This document shows, piece after piece, positions 33,984 through 42,828 of a stretch of DNA of 64,000 nucleotides. Within the stretch, counting starts at the first letter, position 1; the number at the start of each line of letters is the position of its first letter. Below the pieces are notes generated by a model, which worked only from the letters and a program-made list of their open reading frames with translations, was not told where the DNA came from and made no database searches. Position numbers and translations under genes: made by a program. The stretch is from Promicromonospora umidemergens (lineage in GTDB: Bacteria > Actinomycetota > Actinomycetes > Actinomycetales > Cellulomonadaceae). Location of the stretch: positions 524,722 to 588,721 of the forward strand of contig NZ_JAMTCT010000001.1 in NCBI RefSeq assembly GCF_024171995.1, written 5' to 3'.

Positions 33984-35644
33984 ACGAGCTCATCGACATC
34001 AACGTCGCGAATGGTGGAGCGGTCTCGCTCGACGGCCAGGTCGAGCACGGCATAGCCGTGACCGGCAAGGTGCACGACGTCGGGGCCGCCCTCGCCCTTC
34101 TCGACGCGGCACCTCCTGGCGAAAAGCTCCAGGGCGTTCGCCGCGCCGTCGAGCGGCAGCCGCACCTCCGCGCGGCCCGGGTTCAGCACGACTGCGAGCG
34201 TCCCGCCCCGGAGATACGCCATGGGGTAGGCCGTGGCGAGCACCTCGACGGGCGACTCGACGTCGAGGCGGTGGTCGCCGTGCCGAAGCGCGATGAGCTC
34301 GCGCACGAGGTGCAGCAGCGAGTCCTCGTCGCCGAGCTGGCCGGCGACCGTCGGGCGGCCCGGGTCAGGGTCCTGCGGCAGGTACGTGGAGGTGGCAGGA
34401 CTGCCAGGACCCAGCGTGCCGTCGGGGAGGTCGCCCCACTGCATGGGGGTGCGTGAGCCCGACCGATCGTATGTCGCGCTCAGGCGGGAGCCCTCCAGCG
34501 TCGGTGTATCCGGCACGTACCGCATGCCGATCTCGTCCCCGTAGTAGATGGACGGCATGGCGGGCCACGTCAGCGTGAGCACGTGCCCGACGCGTGCCTG
34601 CTCGGCGTCCCGCTCGCCCGCGACCAGCCGGGTGAAGTCGTGGTTCGAGGTCGGCAGACCCACGACCCCGCCCCGGCCGGCGGTCGCGATCGCCTCTGCC
34701 GCCTCGCGCCAGGCACGGGCGAACGTCTCCGCGTCACCGCGCGCGTCGGAGGCGGCCCAGGCCGGTACCTCGGCCCAGGCCGGGTTCACGGTGCCGGCGC
34801 TGTTGTTCCACAGGGATCGCATCGGGAGCCCGTTGTCGTCGCCCCCGAACTGGAGGAAGAAGTCCGCGTGGAAACCGGCCGGGACGGACACCCGCGGGTT
34901 GCCCCACTCGCTGACCAGCACCCGCCCGGGATAGGCGTCGTCCAGCCACGAGCGCATCTCGCGCCACAGCTTGCCCGTCTCCACGTGCCCCGGGTCGTCC
35001 TTGACGAGCGACGACGCCATGTCGACGCGGAAGCCGGCGACCCCGAGGTCGAACCAGTGCCCCATGATCTCGCGCAGCGCCTCGCGGTTGGCCTGCGGGC
35101 CCGGAGCGTCGACCGGCTGGCGCCACGGCTCGGCCGGGTCGAGGCGCGCGTAGCCGTAGTTCAGCGCGGGCTGGACCGGGAAGAAGTTCGGCAGGTAGAA
35201 CCCGCCGCGCGTGCCGTGGCCCGGTTCGAAGCCGTGGACCGGCACGTCGCTCCAGATGAACCGGTGGTCTTCTGGGTCGTCGGCGGACGCGCGGAACCAC
35301 GGGTGCTGGTCCGAGGTGTGGCCCGCCACGAGGTCGAGCAGCACGGAGATCCCGCGGCGTCCGGCCTCCTCGGTGAGCCGGGCCAGGTCGTCGTTCGTGC
35401 CGTACCGGGGCGCGACCTGGAAGAAGTCCGCGACGTCGTACCCGGCGTCGGCGAACGGCGAGACGAAGCACGGGCTGATCCAGATCGCGTCCACGCCGAG
35501 CCAGGCGAGGTAGTCGAGGCGTCCGGAGATGCCGGCGAGATCACCGATCCCGTCGCCGTCCGCGTCGGCGAAGGACTGCGGATAGATCTGGTACAGGACG
35601 GTGCGGCCCAGGCGTGCGGCGAGGTCGACGGCGGTGGAGGTCAA
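33980..35644 (-). CDS. GH13 alpha-glucosidase
   Basis: A 554-residue glycoside hydrolase of family 13, subfamily of alpha-glucosidases acting on malto- or isomalto-oligosaccharides. It shows IYPQSFADADGDGIGDL (region I), GFRVDMASS with the nucleophile Asp, VLVSEWGNP with the acid/base Glu, and TSNHDFTR with the transition-state Asp. No signal peptide, so it is cytoplasmic. The TTG at 35644 is preceded by AAGGAGC with 7-nt spacing. The last residues (RDVDVDELV) run into the vapC remnant, so the original C-terminus may have been altered. Substrate specificity is uncertain. Confidence 0.9.
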   Translation of the reverse strand: MTSTAVDLAARLGRTVLYQIYPQSFADADGDGIGDLAGISGRLDYLAWLGVDAIWISPCFVSPFADAGYDVADFFQVAPRYGTNDDLARLTEEAGRRGISVLLDLVAGHTSDQHPWFRASADDPEDHRFIWSDVPVHGFEPGHGTRGGFYLPNFFPVQPALNYGYARLDPAEPWRQPVDAPGPQANREALREIMGHWFDLGVAGFRVDMASSLVKDDPGHVETGKLWREMRSWLDDAYPGRVLVSEWGNPRVSVPAGFHADFFLQFGGDDNGLPMRSLWNNSAGTVNPAWAEVPAWAASDARGDAETFARAWREAAEAIATAGRGGVVGLPTSNHDFTRLVAGERDAEQARVGHVLTLTWPAMPSIYYGDEIGMRYVPDTPTLEGSRLSATYDRSGSRTPMQWGDLPDGTLGPGSPATSTYLPQDPDPGRPTVAGQLGDEDSLLHLVRELIALRHGDHRLDVESPVEVLATAYPMAYLRGGTLAVVLNPGRAEVRLPLDGAANALELFARRCRVEKGEGGPDVVHLAGHGYAVLDLAVERDRSTIRDVDVDELV

Positions 35645-35770
35645 CGGTCTGCTCCTTCGTAGGAGGTGCGGAAGGCCCTTCTGCGACGATGCTATGCGCG
35701 GACACCGACGCCCGGGCGGGTCAGACGCTCGGCTCGCTCCGGTCGCCTGAGCGCCTGACGGCTGCCCGGG

Positions 35771-36535
35771 TCAGCGCCGCGGGCGCTGCGGCTTCTCGAC
35801 CTCCGGCAGCGGCAGCCCGCCGGGCCCCTCATCGGAGGCGGGGACCGGGGGCTCACCGCGCGCCGCACGCTCCTTCGCGCTGGCGGCGTAAGCGTCGACG
35901 TACTCCTGGCCGGACAGCGCGAGGATCGCGTACTCGATCTCGTCGGCGACGGCGCGCAGCACGAACTTGTCGGTCTCCATGCCCTTGTACCGGCTGAAGT
36001 CGAGCGGCTCGCCGATCACCGCGCCGAGCGGCATGAACGTGGGCAGGCCGCGCCCGGGCGGCTGGGCGACGTCGGTGTCGACCATGGCGACCGGGATGAC
36101 CGGGGCGCCCGACTCCAGCGCCATCCTGGCCACGCCGGTCTTCGCCTTGTAGAGGCGGCCGTCGGGGCTGCGGGTGCCCTCCGGGTAGATGCCGAACAGG
36201 TTGCCCTCGCGCAGCACACGCAGCCCCGTGCGCAGAGCGGCCTCGCTCGCGGCGCCGCCAGAGCGGTCCACAGGGATCATGCCGATGCCCGTCATGAACC
36301 AGGCCACGATCTTGCCCTTGACGCCCTTGCCCGTGAAGTAGTCGGACTTGGCGAGGAAGGTCACCCGGCGCGGGATCAGGAGCGGCAGGATGAACGAGTC
36401 GATCACCGCCAGGTGGTTGCTGGCCATGATCGCCGGGCCTGTTCGCGGAACGTTCTTGGCGCCGACGACCCACGGCTGGTACGCGAGGCGCAGCAGCGGG
36501 CCGACCAAGAGGTTCCGCATCACCCAGTAGAACAA
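35771..36535 (-). CDS. plsC: 1-acyl-sn-glycerol-3-phosphate acyltransferase
   Basis: A 254-residue PlsC-type enzyme of phospholipid synthesis. The acyltransferase motifs are NHLAVID (the HX4D motif), FLAKSDYF, and YPEGTRSPDG. The N-terminal segment is a likely membrane anchor. The C-terminus is Pro/Glu/Lys-rich. Start TTG at 36535 is supported by GAGGAGG just upstream. It is divergent from the gene at 36591 with 55 nt shared. Confidence 0.93.
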   Translation of the reverse strand: MFYWVMRNLLVGPLLRLAYQPWVVGAKNVPRTGPAIMASNHLAVIDSFILPLLIPRRVTFLAKSDYFTGKGVKGKIVAWFMTGIGMIPVDRSGGAASEAALRTGLRVLREGNLFGIYPEGTRSPDGRLYKAKTGVARMALESGAPVIPVAMVDTDVAQPPGRGLPTFMPLGAVIGEPLDFSRYKGMETDKFVLRAVADEIEYAILALSGQEYVDAYAASAKERAARGEPPVPASDEGPGGLPLPEVEKPQRPRR

Positions 36536-36578
36536 AATTCCTCCTCAAGACCCGACCCCGCGGGTCCCCTGACGACAA

Positions 36579-36584
36579 TAGAGT
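36579..36584 (+). promoter_or_regulatory. -10 box for a leaderless membrane-protein gene
   Basis: TAGAGT followed by 6 nt and the ATG at 36591. Confidence 0.5.
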
Positions 36585-36590
36585 GTGCCC

Positions 36591-37238
36591 ATGGCCGCAT
36601 CGAACACCGACGACCGAGACGACGACGTGCCCGGCGACACCCCACGCGAGCTGGGCGACGACGACGTGGCCTCACGCTGGGCCGACATCGTCGCCACACT
36701 CGGCGACATGGACGTCTCGCGGGCCGACGGCGCGGCCGCCGACCCGGAGAAGCCCGCCGAATCCTCTCAGACTTCGCGGCCCGATGACGAGAGCGGCGCC
36801 GACGACCGTGCCGACGACCGCATCGACGACCGCACCGACGACCCTGCCGACGACGGTGCCGACGCGCGCGCCACCGACCCTGCTGACGGCGAGCACACGA
36901 CGGGGCCGCGCGTGATCCTGCCTGCCGGCCCGCGCGACTGGCCGCTGTCGCCGGAGTCCGAGGCGCTCGAGGAGGCGGAGTCCCACTTCACGCCGCCGGT
37001 GCCGCCCTCGCTGCTGTCTCGCGACCCGTTGCTCACGATGGCCTGGAGCTTTGTCGTGGGCGTGCCGACGCTGGCCCTTGTCGGGATGGTCGTGTCGGCG
37101 GCGATGCCGTCGGTGGCTATCCCGCCGCTGATCGGGCAGATCGGCGTCGGCCTGTTCGTGGCGGGCCTCGGCGTGCTGATCTGGCGCATGCCCCACCAAC
37201 GAGACCCTGACGACGACGGCCCCGGCGCCGTCGTGTGA
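36591..37238 (+). CDS. Acidic two-helix membrane protein, unknown function
   Basis: A 215-residue protein with no recognised family. Residues 1-115 are acidic and low complexity, with tandem A-D-D-R/P-type units (about residues 65-85). Two membrane helices follow near the C-terminus (AWSFVVGVPTLALVGMVVSA and PLIGQIGVGLFVAGLGVLIW), ending in a short acidic tail. The start is ATG 36591, supported by the -10 spacing; GTG 36585 is close. Topology suggests a long cytosolic acidic arm. It is divergent from plsC, so a membrane-related role is possible. Confidence 0.75.
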   Translation: MAASNTDDRDDDVPGDTPRELGDDDVASRWADIVATLGDMDVSRADGAAADPEKPAESSQTSRPDDESGADDRADDRIDDRTDDPADDGADARATDPADGEHTTGPRVILPAGPRDWPLSPESEALEEAESHFTPPVPPSLLSRDPLLTMAWSFVVGVPTLALVGMVVSAAMPSVAIPPLIGQIGVGLFVAGLGVLIWRMPHQRDPDDDGPGAVV

Positions 37239-37256
37239 CGCATCTGAGGTAAGAGT

Positions 37257-37297
37257 GTCAGAAGCTCAGGCCACCGAAGGTGACCTGAGCTTCTGAC
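37257..37297. terminator. Bidirectional terminator
   Basis: Perfect 14-bp stem (GTCAGAAGCTCAGG with CCTGAGCTTCTGAC) and an inner CCACC/GGTG helix. It lies between the membrane-protein gene and the convergent ROK gene. Confidence 0.8.
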
Positions 37298-37323
37298 TTG
37301 TGCGGTGACCTGAGCGGCGAGGT

Positions 37324-38268
37324 TCAGCGGCGGGCGAGGTCCGCAGCGCCCACGATGCCTGCCTCGTTGCCGTGCTCGGCCAGCTCGATCTTCGCGACGG
37401 GCCGGTGGCCCATGGCGGACAGCTGCGCCTCGAAGCCCCGCCGTACGGGGCCGAGCAGCAGCTCACCGGCCGCGCCGACGCCGCCGCCGATGACGATGAG
37501 CTCCGGGTCGAGCAGGGCCGCCACCGACGCCGATCCCTCGCCGATCCAGCGGCCGAGCGTCGCGAGCAGCTCTATCGCGAGCGCGTCGCCCTCCTGAGCG
37601 GCCTCCGTGACCATCTTGCCCTCGATCGCGGCCGGGTCGCCGCCCGCTAGCTCCAGCAGCCGGGTGGCCTGGTTCACGCGCGCTACGGCGGCGTGCTGGG
37701 CGTCGCGCTCGAGAGCGCTGCCCGACGCGTACTGCTCCCAGCACCCTTCGTGGCCGCAGCCGCAGTAGTGGCCATCGGGCACGACTCGCATGTGCCCGAC
37801 CTCCGCTGCCATGCCCCACTTGCCGCGCACGAGCTCCCGTTCGGAGATCACGGCGCCGCCGAGACCGGTGCCGACCGTGAGCATGAGCATGTCGGTGGCT
37901 TCGCGGCCTGCGCCGAAGCGGAACTCGGCCCAGCCGGCTGCGTTCGCGTCGTTCTCCACCATGATGGGCAGGTCCGCGTCCACGAGCTCCGCGACCTTCG
38001 CCGCCAGCGGATACTCCCGCCAGGCGATGTTCGGGGCGAAGTTCACGGATGTCCGGTCCGGGCTCACGAAGCCAGCGGCGGCGAGGCCGATCGCGCTCAC
38101 CTCGTGCTCCTTGACGAGCTCGTTGCACGCGTCAGCGATGGCCCGGTCGATGTTCGCGACGTCGTCCGCGTCCGTGTCCCGGCGCACCTGGGCGAGGATC
38201 TTGCCCTCCTCGTCGACGACTCCCACAGCGATCTTGGTGCCGCCGATGTCCACCCCGATGGCGTGCAT
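37324..38268 (-). CDS. ROK-family glucokinase
   Basis: A 314-residue sugar kinase. It has the ATP loop DIGGTKIAVG (7-16), the substrate segment ENDANAAGWAE with the catalytic Asp, TVGTGLGGAVI, and the ROK zinc motif CGCGHEGCWEQYASG. The combination is that of actinobacterial ROK glucokinases, which phosphorylate glucose and control carbon repression in Streptomyces. No helix-turn-helix, so it is an enzyme and not an Nrg/XylR-type regulator. ATG at 38268 with AGGAC upstream. Sugar specificity is inferred. Confidence 0.92.
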   Translation of the reverse strand: MHAIGVDIGGTKIAVGVVDEEGKILAQVRRDTDADDVANIDRAIADACNELVKEHEVSAIGLAAAGFVSPDRTSVNFAPNIAWREYPLAAKVAELVDADLPIMVENDANAAGWAEFRFGAGREATDMLMLTVGTGLGGAVISERELVRGKWGMAAEVGHMRVVPDGHYCGCGHEGCWEQYASGSALERDAQHAAVARVNQATRLLELAGGDPAAIEGKMVTEAAQEGDALAIELLATLGRWIGEGSASVAALLDPELIVIGGGVGAAGELLLGPVRRGFEAQLSAMGHRPVAKIELAEHGNEAGIVGAADLARR

Positions 38269-38433
38269 TCGTCCTCACGTTCTCTCGTTGCGCGACGACC
38301 TGCTGGGCCGTCGAGAAGGGGGCTGCACCGAAGCGGTGCGCACACCCAGGGTAGCGACAGCGCGAGACGCAACACACGGCGTCCGTTTCCCGGTATCTTT
38401 GCAGGCACGGTCAGTACTGCCACTGGAGTCAGA

Positions 38434-40266
38434 ATGGACGAGATCTTCAGCCCGATCCTTATCGAGCTGCCCCCCACCTCCAACCTTAACGATGTGCTCG
38501 CGGAGCGGGTCGGCGCTGGTGCCGACAAGCCGATGATGGAGGTACCCGGCGGTGAGGGCGAGCCTTGGCGAGTCGTCACGGCCGGCCAGTTCGACGCCCA
38601 GGTGGTCGCTGTGGCGAAGGGCCTCGTGGCCCGCGGGATCGAGCCGGGAGACCGGGTCGGCATCATGTGCCGCACCCGGTACGAGTGGGCCGTGCTGGAC
38701 TTCGCGGTCTGGGCCGCGGGCGCTGTGCCCGTCCCGATCTACGAGACCTCCGCGGCCGAGCAGGTCGAGTGGATCGCGTCCGACGCCGAGGTGAAGCTCA
38801 TCTTCACCGAGACCGCAGGCAACGCCGCCACGGTCGCAGAGGTGCGCGACGCCTGTCCGATCCTGTCCGACGTGCTCGTCATCGACGACGGCGCGCTGGA
38901 CACGGTGGCGGCACAGGGCGCCGACGTGCCGGACGCGGAGATCGCCCGTCGCCGGGCCATCGCCGACCTGGACGACCTCGCCACGATCATCTACACCTCG
39001 GGGACCACCGGCAGGCCCAAGGGCGCCGAGCTCACCCACCGCAACTTCGCCTCGCTCGCCGTGAACGCCGTCGAGGCGGTGCCGGAGGTGTTCGCCAAGG
39101 ACGGTGGACGCACCCTCCTGTTCATCCCGATGTCCCACGTGTTCGCGCGCTACATCCACGTGCTCGCCGTAGCCGGTGGCGTGGTCACGGGGCACTGGCC
39201 CGATACGTCGACGCTGGTCAACGGCCTCGGTGAGTTCAAGCCGACGTTCATCCTCGCCGTGCCGCGCGTGTTCGAGAAGGTGTACAACACCGCGGAGCAG
39301 ACGGCCGCTGCCGGCGGCAAGGCGAAGATCTTCCACTGGGCCACGGCGACCGGTATCGCCTGGTCGCGAGCGCTGGACACGCCGTCGGGCCCGAGCCTGA
39401 GCCTGAAGCTGCAGCACAAGGTCGCCAGCGCGCTGGTGTTCTCCAAGCTGCGCGCCAAGCTGGGCGGCCAGGCGGACTTCGCGGTGTCGGGTGGCGGACC
39501 GCTCGGCGAGCGCCTCGGCCACTTCTACCGCGGTCTGGGCCTCAAGGTGCTCGAGGGCTACGGGCTCACCGAGTCCACGGCGCCGACCAGCGTGAACCGC
39601 CCGTCGGCGACGAAGATCGGCTCGGTCGGCCCGCAGCTGCCGGGCTGTGGCGTCAAGATCGCCGCCGACTCGGAGATCTTGCTCAAGGGACACCACATGT
39701 TCCGGGCGTACCACAAGAACGAGGCGGCGACGGCGGAGTCGTTCACCGAGGACGGCTGGTTCCGCACCGGCGACCTCGGGGTGCTGGACGACGACGGGTT
39801 CCTCACGATCACCGGTCGCAAGAAGGAGATCATCGTCACCGCGGGTGGCAAGAACGTGGCGCCCTCGAACCTCGAGGACCGCATCCGGGCGCACGCACTG
39901 GTCAGCCAGTGTGTGGTGGTCGGGGACAACAAGCCGTTCATCGGTGCGCTCGTCACGCTCGACGCGGAGGGCCTGCCTGGCTGGCTGAAGATGCACGGCA
40001 AGCCGGCGCTGTCCGTGGACGAGGCGCGCAAGGACCCCGACGTCCTCGCCGCGCTGGACTCCGCCGTGCAGCGCGCCAACAAGGCGGTCTCCACGGCGGA
40101 GTCGATCCGCAAGTACACGGTGCTGCCGGGCGACCTGACCATCGAGAACGGGTACCTCACGCCGAAGCAGAGCGTGAAGCGCGCGGTGTTCCTCAAGGAC
40201 TTCGACGCCGACGTCGAGCGTCTGTACTCGGACAAGAACAAGGAGAGTCTGCACCTGATCGGCTGA
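38434..40266 (+). CDS. Long-chain fatty acid-CoA ligase (FadD15-like)
   Basis: A 610-residue AMP-forming acyl-CoA synthetase. Motifs are YTSGTTGRPKGAELTHRN (P-loop), YGLTESTAPTS, WFRTGDLGVLDDDGFL, and the C-terminal GRKKEIIVTAGGKNVAPS. It is closest in pattern to FadD15-type enzymes that activate long-chain fatty acids for lipid synthesis. ATG at 38434 has GGAG 6 nt upstream; the longer frame to 37693 runs antisense to the glucokinase and was rejected. The long inverted repeat at 40296 probably ends transcription. Confidence 0.95.
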   Translation: MDEIFSPILIELPPTSNLNDVLAERVGAGADKPMMEVPGGEGEPWRVVTAGQFDAQVVAVAKGLVARGIEPGDRVGIMCRTRYEWAVLDFAVWAAGAVPVPIYETSAAEQVEWIASDAEVKLIFTETAGNAATVAEVRDACPILSDVLVIDDGALDTVAAQGADVPDAEIARRRAIADLDDLATIIYTSGTTGRPKGAELTHRNFASLAVNAVEAVPEVFAKDGGRTLLFIPMSHVFARYIHVLAVAGGVVTGHWPDTSTLVNGLGEFKPTFILAVPRVFEKVYNTAEQTAAAGGKAKIFHWATATGIAWSRALDTPSGPSLSLKLQHKVASALVFSKLRAKLGGQADFAVSGGGPLGERLGHFYRGLGLKVLEGYGLTESTAPTSVNRPSATKIGSVGPQLPGCGVKIAADSEILLKGHHMFRAYHKNEAATAESFTEDGWFRTGDLGVLDDDGFLTITGRKKEIIVTAGGKNVAPSNLEDRIRAHALVSQCVVVGDNKPFIGALVTLDAEGLPGWLKMHGKPALSVDEARKDPDVLAALDSAVQRANKAVSTAESIRKYTVLPGDLTIENGYLTPKQSVKRAVFLKDFDADVERLYSDKNKESLHLIG

Positions 40267-40295
40267 GCTGCGGTCGGTGCCACGACGCGTGACTT

Positions 40296-40351
40296 CGGTC
40301 GGTTGTCTCGAGATCGGTCCAACGGCGGACCGATCTCGAAGCAACCGACCG
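40296..40351. terminator. Long inverted repeat between acyl-CoA ligase and GNAT genes
   Basis: Two 25-nt arms (40296-40320 and 40327-40351) that pair except for two adjacent bases, with a 6-nt loop. The GATCGGTC unit recurs within it. It lies between convergent genes; there is no T-run. Confidence 0.7.
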
Positions 40352-40370
40352 ATCTCGTGCCGGCGGCCGT

Positions 40371-40922
40371 CTAGGTGTACCGGGCCTGCAGGTTGGTGAA
40401 GGAGATCCAGGTGTCCGGCGGCAGGTCCGGGCGACCAGGCACGGCGCGGTGCTCCTCGTCCCACTCCTGCCCGACGGCGGCGGCCGCAACCTCTCGCCAG
40501 AACCGCACGGCCGGCGGGTTGGTGTCCTGGAACGCGATCTCCCAGCGGCCAGGGAAGCTCGCGAGCACGTGCGCGGCGAGCCGGCGCCCGATGCCGGCTC
40601 GCCGGGCGCCCCGCACCACGAAGAACGAGCTGAGCACCCGGCCCGGGCCGTCGAGCCCGCGCACGAGTGCGAACCCGACGGGCGACGCCGGGCCGCCGTC
40701 AGCCGGCTCGAGGTGTGCGACCAGGCCGCGCCACCCGGGTTCGGTGAACGCGGCGTCGAGCCGCTCGCGCCGGAACTGGCCGCTCGGGTCGGGGAGCGCG
40801 CCGGACACCTCTGACAGGTCGTGCCGGAACAGGAGCCAGAGCCGCTCCAGGACGAGGCGGTCGGCAGGCGTCGTCGGGCGAATGGTGAGTCGTGGCGGCC
40901 GGGCGCCGGGAAGGATCGTCAT
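40371..40922 (-). CDS. GNAT family N-acetyltransferase
   Basis: A 183-residue GCN5-related acetyltransferase. The acetyl-CoA motif A appears as FFVVRGARRAGIGRRLAAHV (R-x-x-G-I-G/A). The C-terminal NPPAVRFWREVA segment is typical. Substrate unknown. The ATG at 40922 is only 7 nt after a stable hairpin that contains the GGGAGG ribosome-binding site, so translation is probably regulated. Confidence 0.88.
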   Translation of the reverse strand: MTILPGARPPRLTIRPTTPADRLVLERLWLLFRHDLSEVSGALPDPSGQFRRERLDAAFTEPGWRGLVAHLEPADGGPASPVGFALVRGLDGPGRVLSSFFVVRGARRAGIGRRLAAHVLASFPGRWEIAFQDTNPPAVRFWREVAAAAVGQEWDEEHRAVPGRPDLPPDTWISFTNLQARYT

Positions 40923-40929
40923 AACAGAA

Positions 40930-40960
40930 AGCCTCCCGGGCCGCTAGGCACCGGGAGGCT
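40930..40960 (-). promoter_or_regulatory. Hairpin sequestering the GNAT ribosome-binding site
   Basis: On the minus strand AGCCTCCCGG pairs with CCGGGAGGCT across an 11-nt loop. The 3' arm contains GGGAGG, the only ribosome-binding site for the GNAT gene, and TTTCTGTT leads to the ATG. A competing short hairpin (CTCCC-TG-GGAG) overlaps the 5' side. This looks like a cis-acting switch or attenuator; the trigger is unknown. Confidence 0.5.
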
Positions 40961-41032
40961 CCCAGGGAGTCTCTCACGCGCTGCGGGCCCGAGTCGAGCA
41001 GCAACTTCTGGCAGGGCCGCGCCGCGCCCGCC

Positions 41033-41381
41033 GTCGAACCGCACGTTGTTGTCGCTCTGCTGTCGGCGGGTTTCGACTACCGTCGAACCGCAAGCTGGGC
41101 GTCGTTCTTGCTGTCGGCGGGTGTCGAACCGCAAGTTGGGCGTCGTTCACGCGGCCCAACCGCACGCTGCGCGTCGATCAGTGCGTGTTGTGACCAGCAA
41201 CCTTCGGATCGAGCCCTAGGTGGACGCGCAGCTTGCGGTTGGGCGCTGGTGCGCGGCCGGGTCGACGCGCAGCTTGCGGTTGGGCGCCGGTGCGTCGCCC
41301 TTGCGAAGGCGGGACGACGCGTAGCTTGCGGTTCGGCCCCCAGCGCCGCCGCCGGGACGACGCGTAGCTTGCGGTTCGGCG
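41033..41381. repeat. Cluster of eight short repeats in two opposite blocks
   Basis: A roughly 24-nt unit with core AACCGCAAGCTGxGCGTCG occurs four times in forward orientation (near 41033, 41082, 41123 and 41153) and four times inverted (near 41221, 41261, 41313 and 41357). Spacers differ in sequence and length (about 15-50 nt). It fills most of the 648-nt gap between the GNAT and phosphofructokinase genes. It resembles REP/BIME-type extragenic elements. Frames crossing it give short peptides that repeat NRKLRVV-like sequences and are unlikely to be proteins. Confidence 0.75.
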
Positions 41382-41402
41382 CGTAAGCGGTGCGTTGCGG
41401 GC

Positions 41403-41442
41403 CCTGACCACCTCTGACCACCTCTGACCCCCCTGACCACCC
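41403..41442 (+). repeat. Short tandem repeat
   Basis: Three to four near-perfect copies of an 11-nt unit (CTGACCACCTC and variants) just downstream of the inverted-repeat cluster. Confidence 0.55.
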
Positions 41443-41570
41443 GGTGCTCATTCACCGGACGTGCCAGGCGCGGTGCCCGGCCGTCAGTAGGATGACGACG
41501 AAGGGTGCCGCGCGGGCGATCGCCGGCTGTGGTGCCCGTGAACTTTTCCCGATGAGAGGTGCGCCTGAAG

Positions 41571-42797
41571 ATGGCTGTTCGTCGTGTGGCCCTGCTGACC
41601 GCCGGCGGTTTCGCGCCCTGCCTGTCGTCCTCGGTTGGCGGCCTGATCGAGCGTTACACCGAGCTCGACCCCGAGATCGAGATCATTGCCTACCTGCACG
41701 GCTACCACGGCCTGCTGACGGGCAACAAGATCGAGATCGACGAGGAGGCCCGCAAGCAGGCTCCGGCCCTGCACCGCTTCGGCGGCTCGCCGATCGGCAA
41801 CTCGCGCGTGAAGCTGACCAACGTCAAGGACGCGGTCAAGCGCGGTCTCGTCAAGGAGGGCCAGGACCCGCTGCACGTCGCCGCGGAGCAGCTCAAGGCC
41901 GACGGTGTGGACGTGCTGCACACCATCGGTGGTGACGACACCAACACGACGGCTGCCGACCTCGCCGCCTACCTGCACGACAACGGCTACGAGCTCACCG
42001 TCGTGGGTCTGCCGAAGACCATCGACAACGACGTGGTGCCGATCAAGCAGTCGCTGGGCGCGTGGACCGCCGCAGAGGAGGGCGCGAAGTTCGCGGCCAA
42101 CATCATCGGTGAGAACCGCGTGGGTCCGCGCATGCTGATCGTGCACGAGGTCATGGGCCGCCACTGCGGCTGGCTGACCGCCGCGACGGCCGGCAAGTAC
42201 CGCGAGTGGCTCGACGAGCAGGAGTGGGCACCGGCCCTCGGCCTGTCGCGCGAGCGCTGGGACGTGCACGCGGTGTTCCTGCCGGAGCTGGAGATCGACC
42301 TCGAGGGTGAGGCCAAGCGCCTGCGTGGCGTCATGGACGAGATCGGCAACGTCAACATCTTCCTGTCGGAGGGTGCGGGCATGCACGAGATCGTGGCCCA
42401 GCTCGAGGCAGCGGGCGAGACCGTGGAGCGCGACCCCTTCGGCCACGTCAAGCTCGACACGATCAACCCTGGCCAGTGGTTCGCGAAGCAGTTCGCCGAG
42501 AAGCTGGGCGCCGAGAAGACGATGGTGCAGAAGTCTGGCTACTACTCGCGCGCCGCGGCCGCGAACAGCGACGACCTGCGCCTCATCAAGTCGATGACCG
42601 ACTACGCGGTGGAGTGCGCGCTGCGTGGCGAGTCCGGCGTCATCGGCCACGACGAGGAGGACGGCGACCGGCTCAAGGCCATCGCGTTCCCGCGGATCGC
42701 CGGCGGCAAGGCGTTCGACGTCTCGCAGGAGTGGTTCGGGCAGATCCTCGCGGACATCGGCCAGCCGCTCGTGCCGGCCGCCCCCGCGGAGCACTGA
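41571..42797 (+). CDS. Phosphofructokinase, pyrophosphate-dependent type
   Basis: A 408-residue group II/III phosphofructokinase. HTIGGDDTNTTAADL has the second Asp in GGDD, and VGLPKTIDND has the Lys. These two residues mark use of pyrophosphate and not ATP in this family (ATP enzymes have GGDGS and P-G-TIDND). It makes fructose 1,6-bisphosphate reversibly, so it may serve glycolysis and gluconeogenesis. The ATG at 41571 has GAGAGG 11 nt upstream; GTG at 41559 lies directly on that site and was rejected. Confidence 0.92.
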   Translation: MAVRRVALLTAGGFAPCLSSSVGGLIERYTELDPEIEIIAYLHGYHGLLTGNKIEIDEEARKQAPALHRFGGSPIGNSRVKLTNVKDAVKRGLVKEGQDPLHVAAEQLKADGVDVLHTIGGDDTNTTAADLAAYLHDNGYELTVVGLPKTIDNDVVPIKQSLGAWTAAEEGAKFAANIIGENRVGPRMLIVHEVMGRHCGWLTAATAGKYREWLDEQEWAPALGLSRERWDVHAVFLPELEIDLEGEAKRLRGVMDEIGNVNIFLSEGAGMHEIVAQLEAAGETVERDPFGHVKLDTINPGQWFAKQFAEKLGAEKTMVQKSGYYSRAAAANSDDLRLIKSMTDYAVECALRGESGVIGHDEEDGDRLKAIAFPRIAGGKAFDVSQEWFGQILADIGQPLVPAAPAEH

Positions 42798-42828
42798 GCA
42801 CGGTGCGGGCACCACGAGCGGCGATCCG

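Noticed and set aside
41033..41381. CRISPR array
   Set aside because: Repeats change orientation halfway, diverge between copies, and spacing varies; no cas gene was seen.
41077..41451. Short minus-strand frame across the repeat cluster (124 codons)
   Set aside because: Its peptide is repeated NRKLRVV-like sequence produced by the DNA repeats; no ribosome-binding site.
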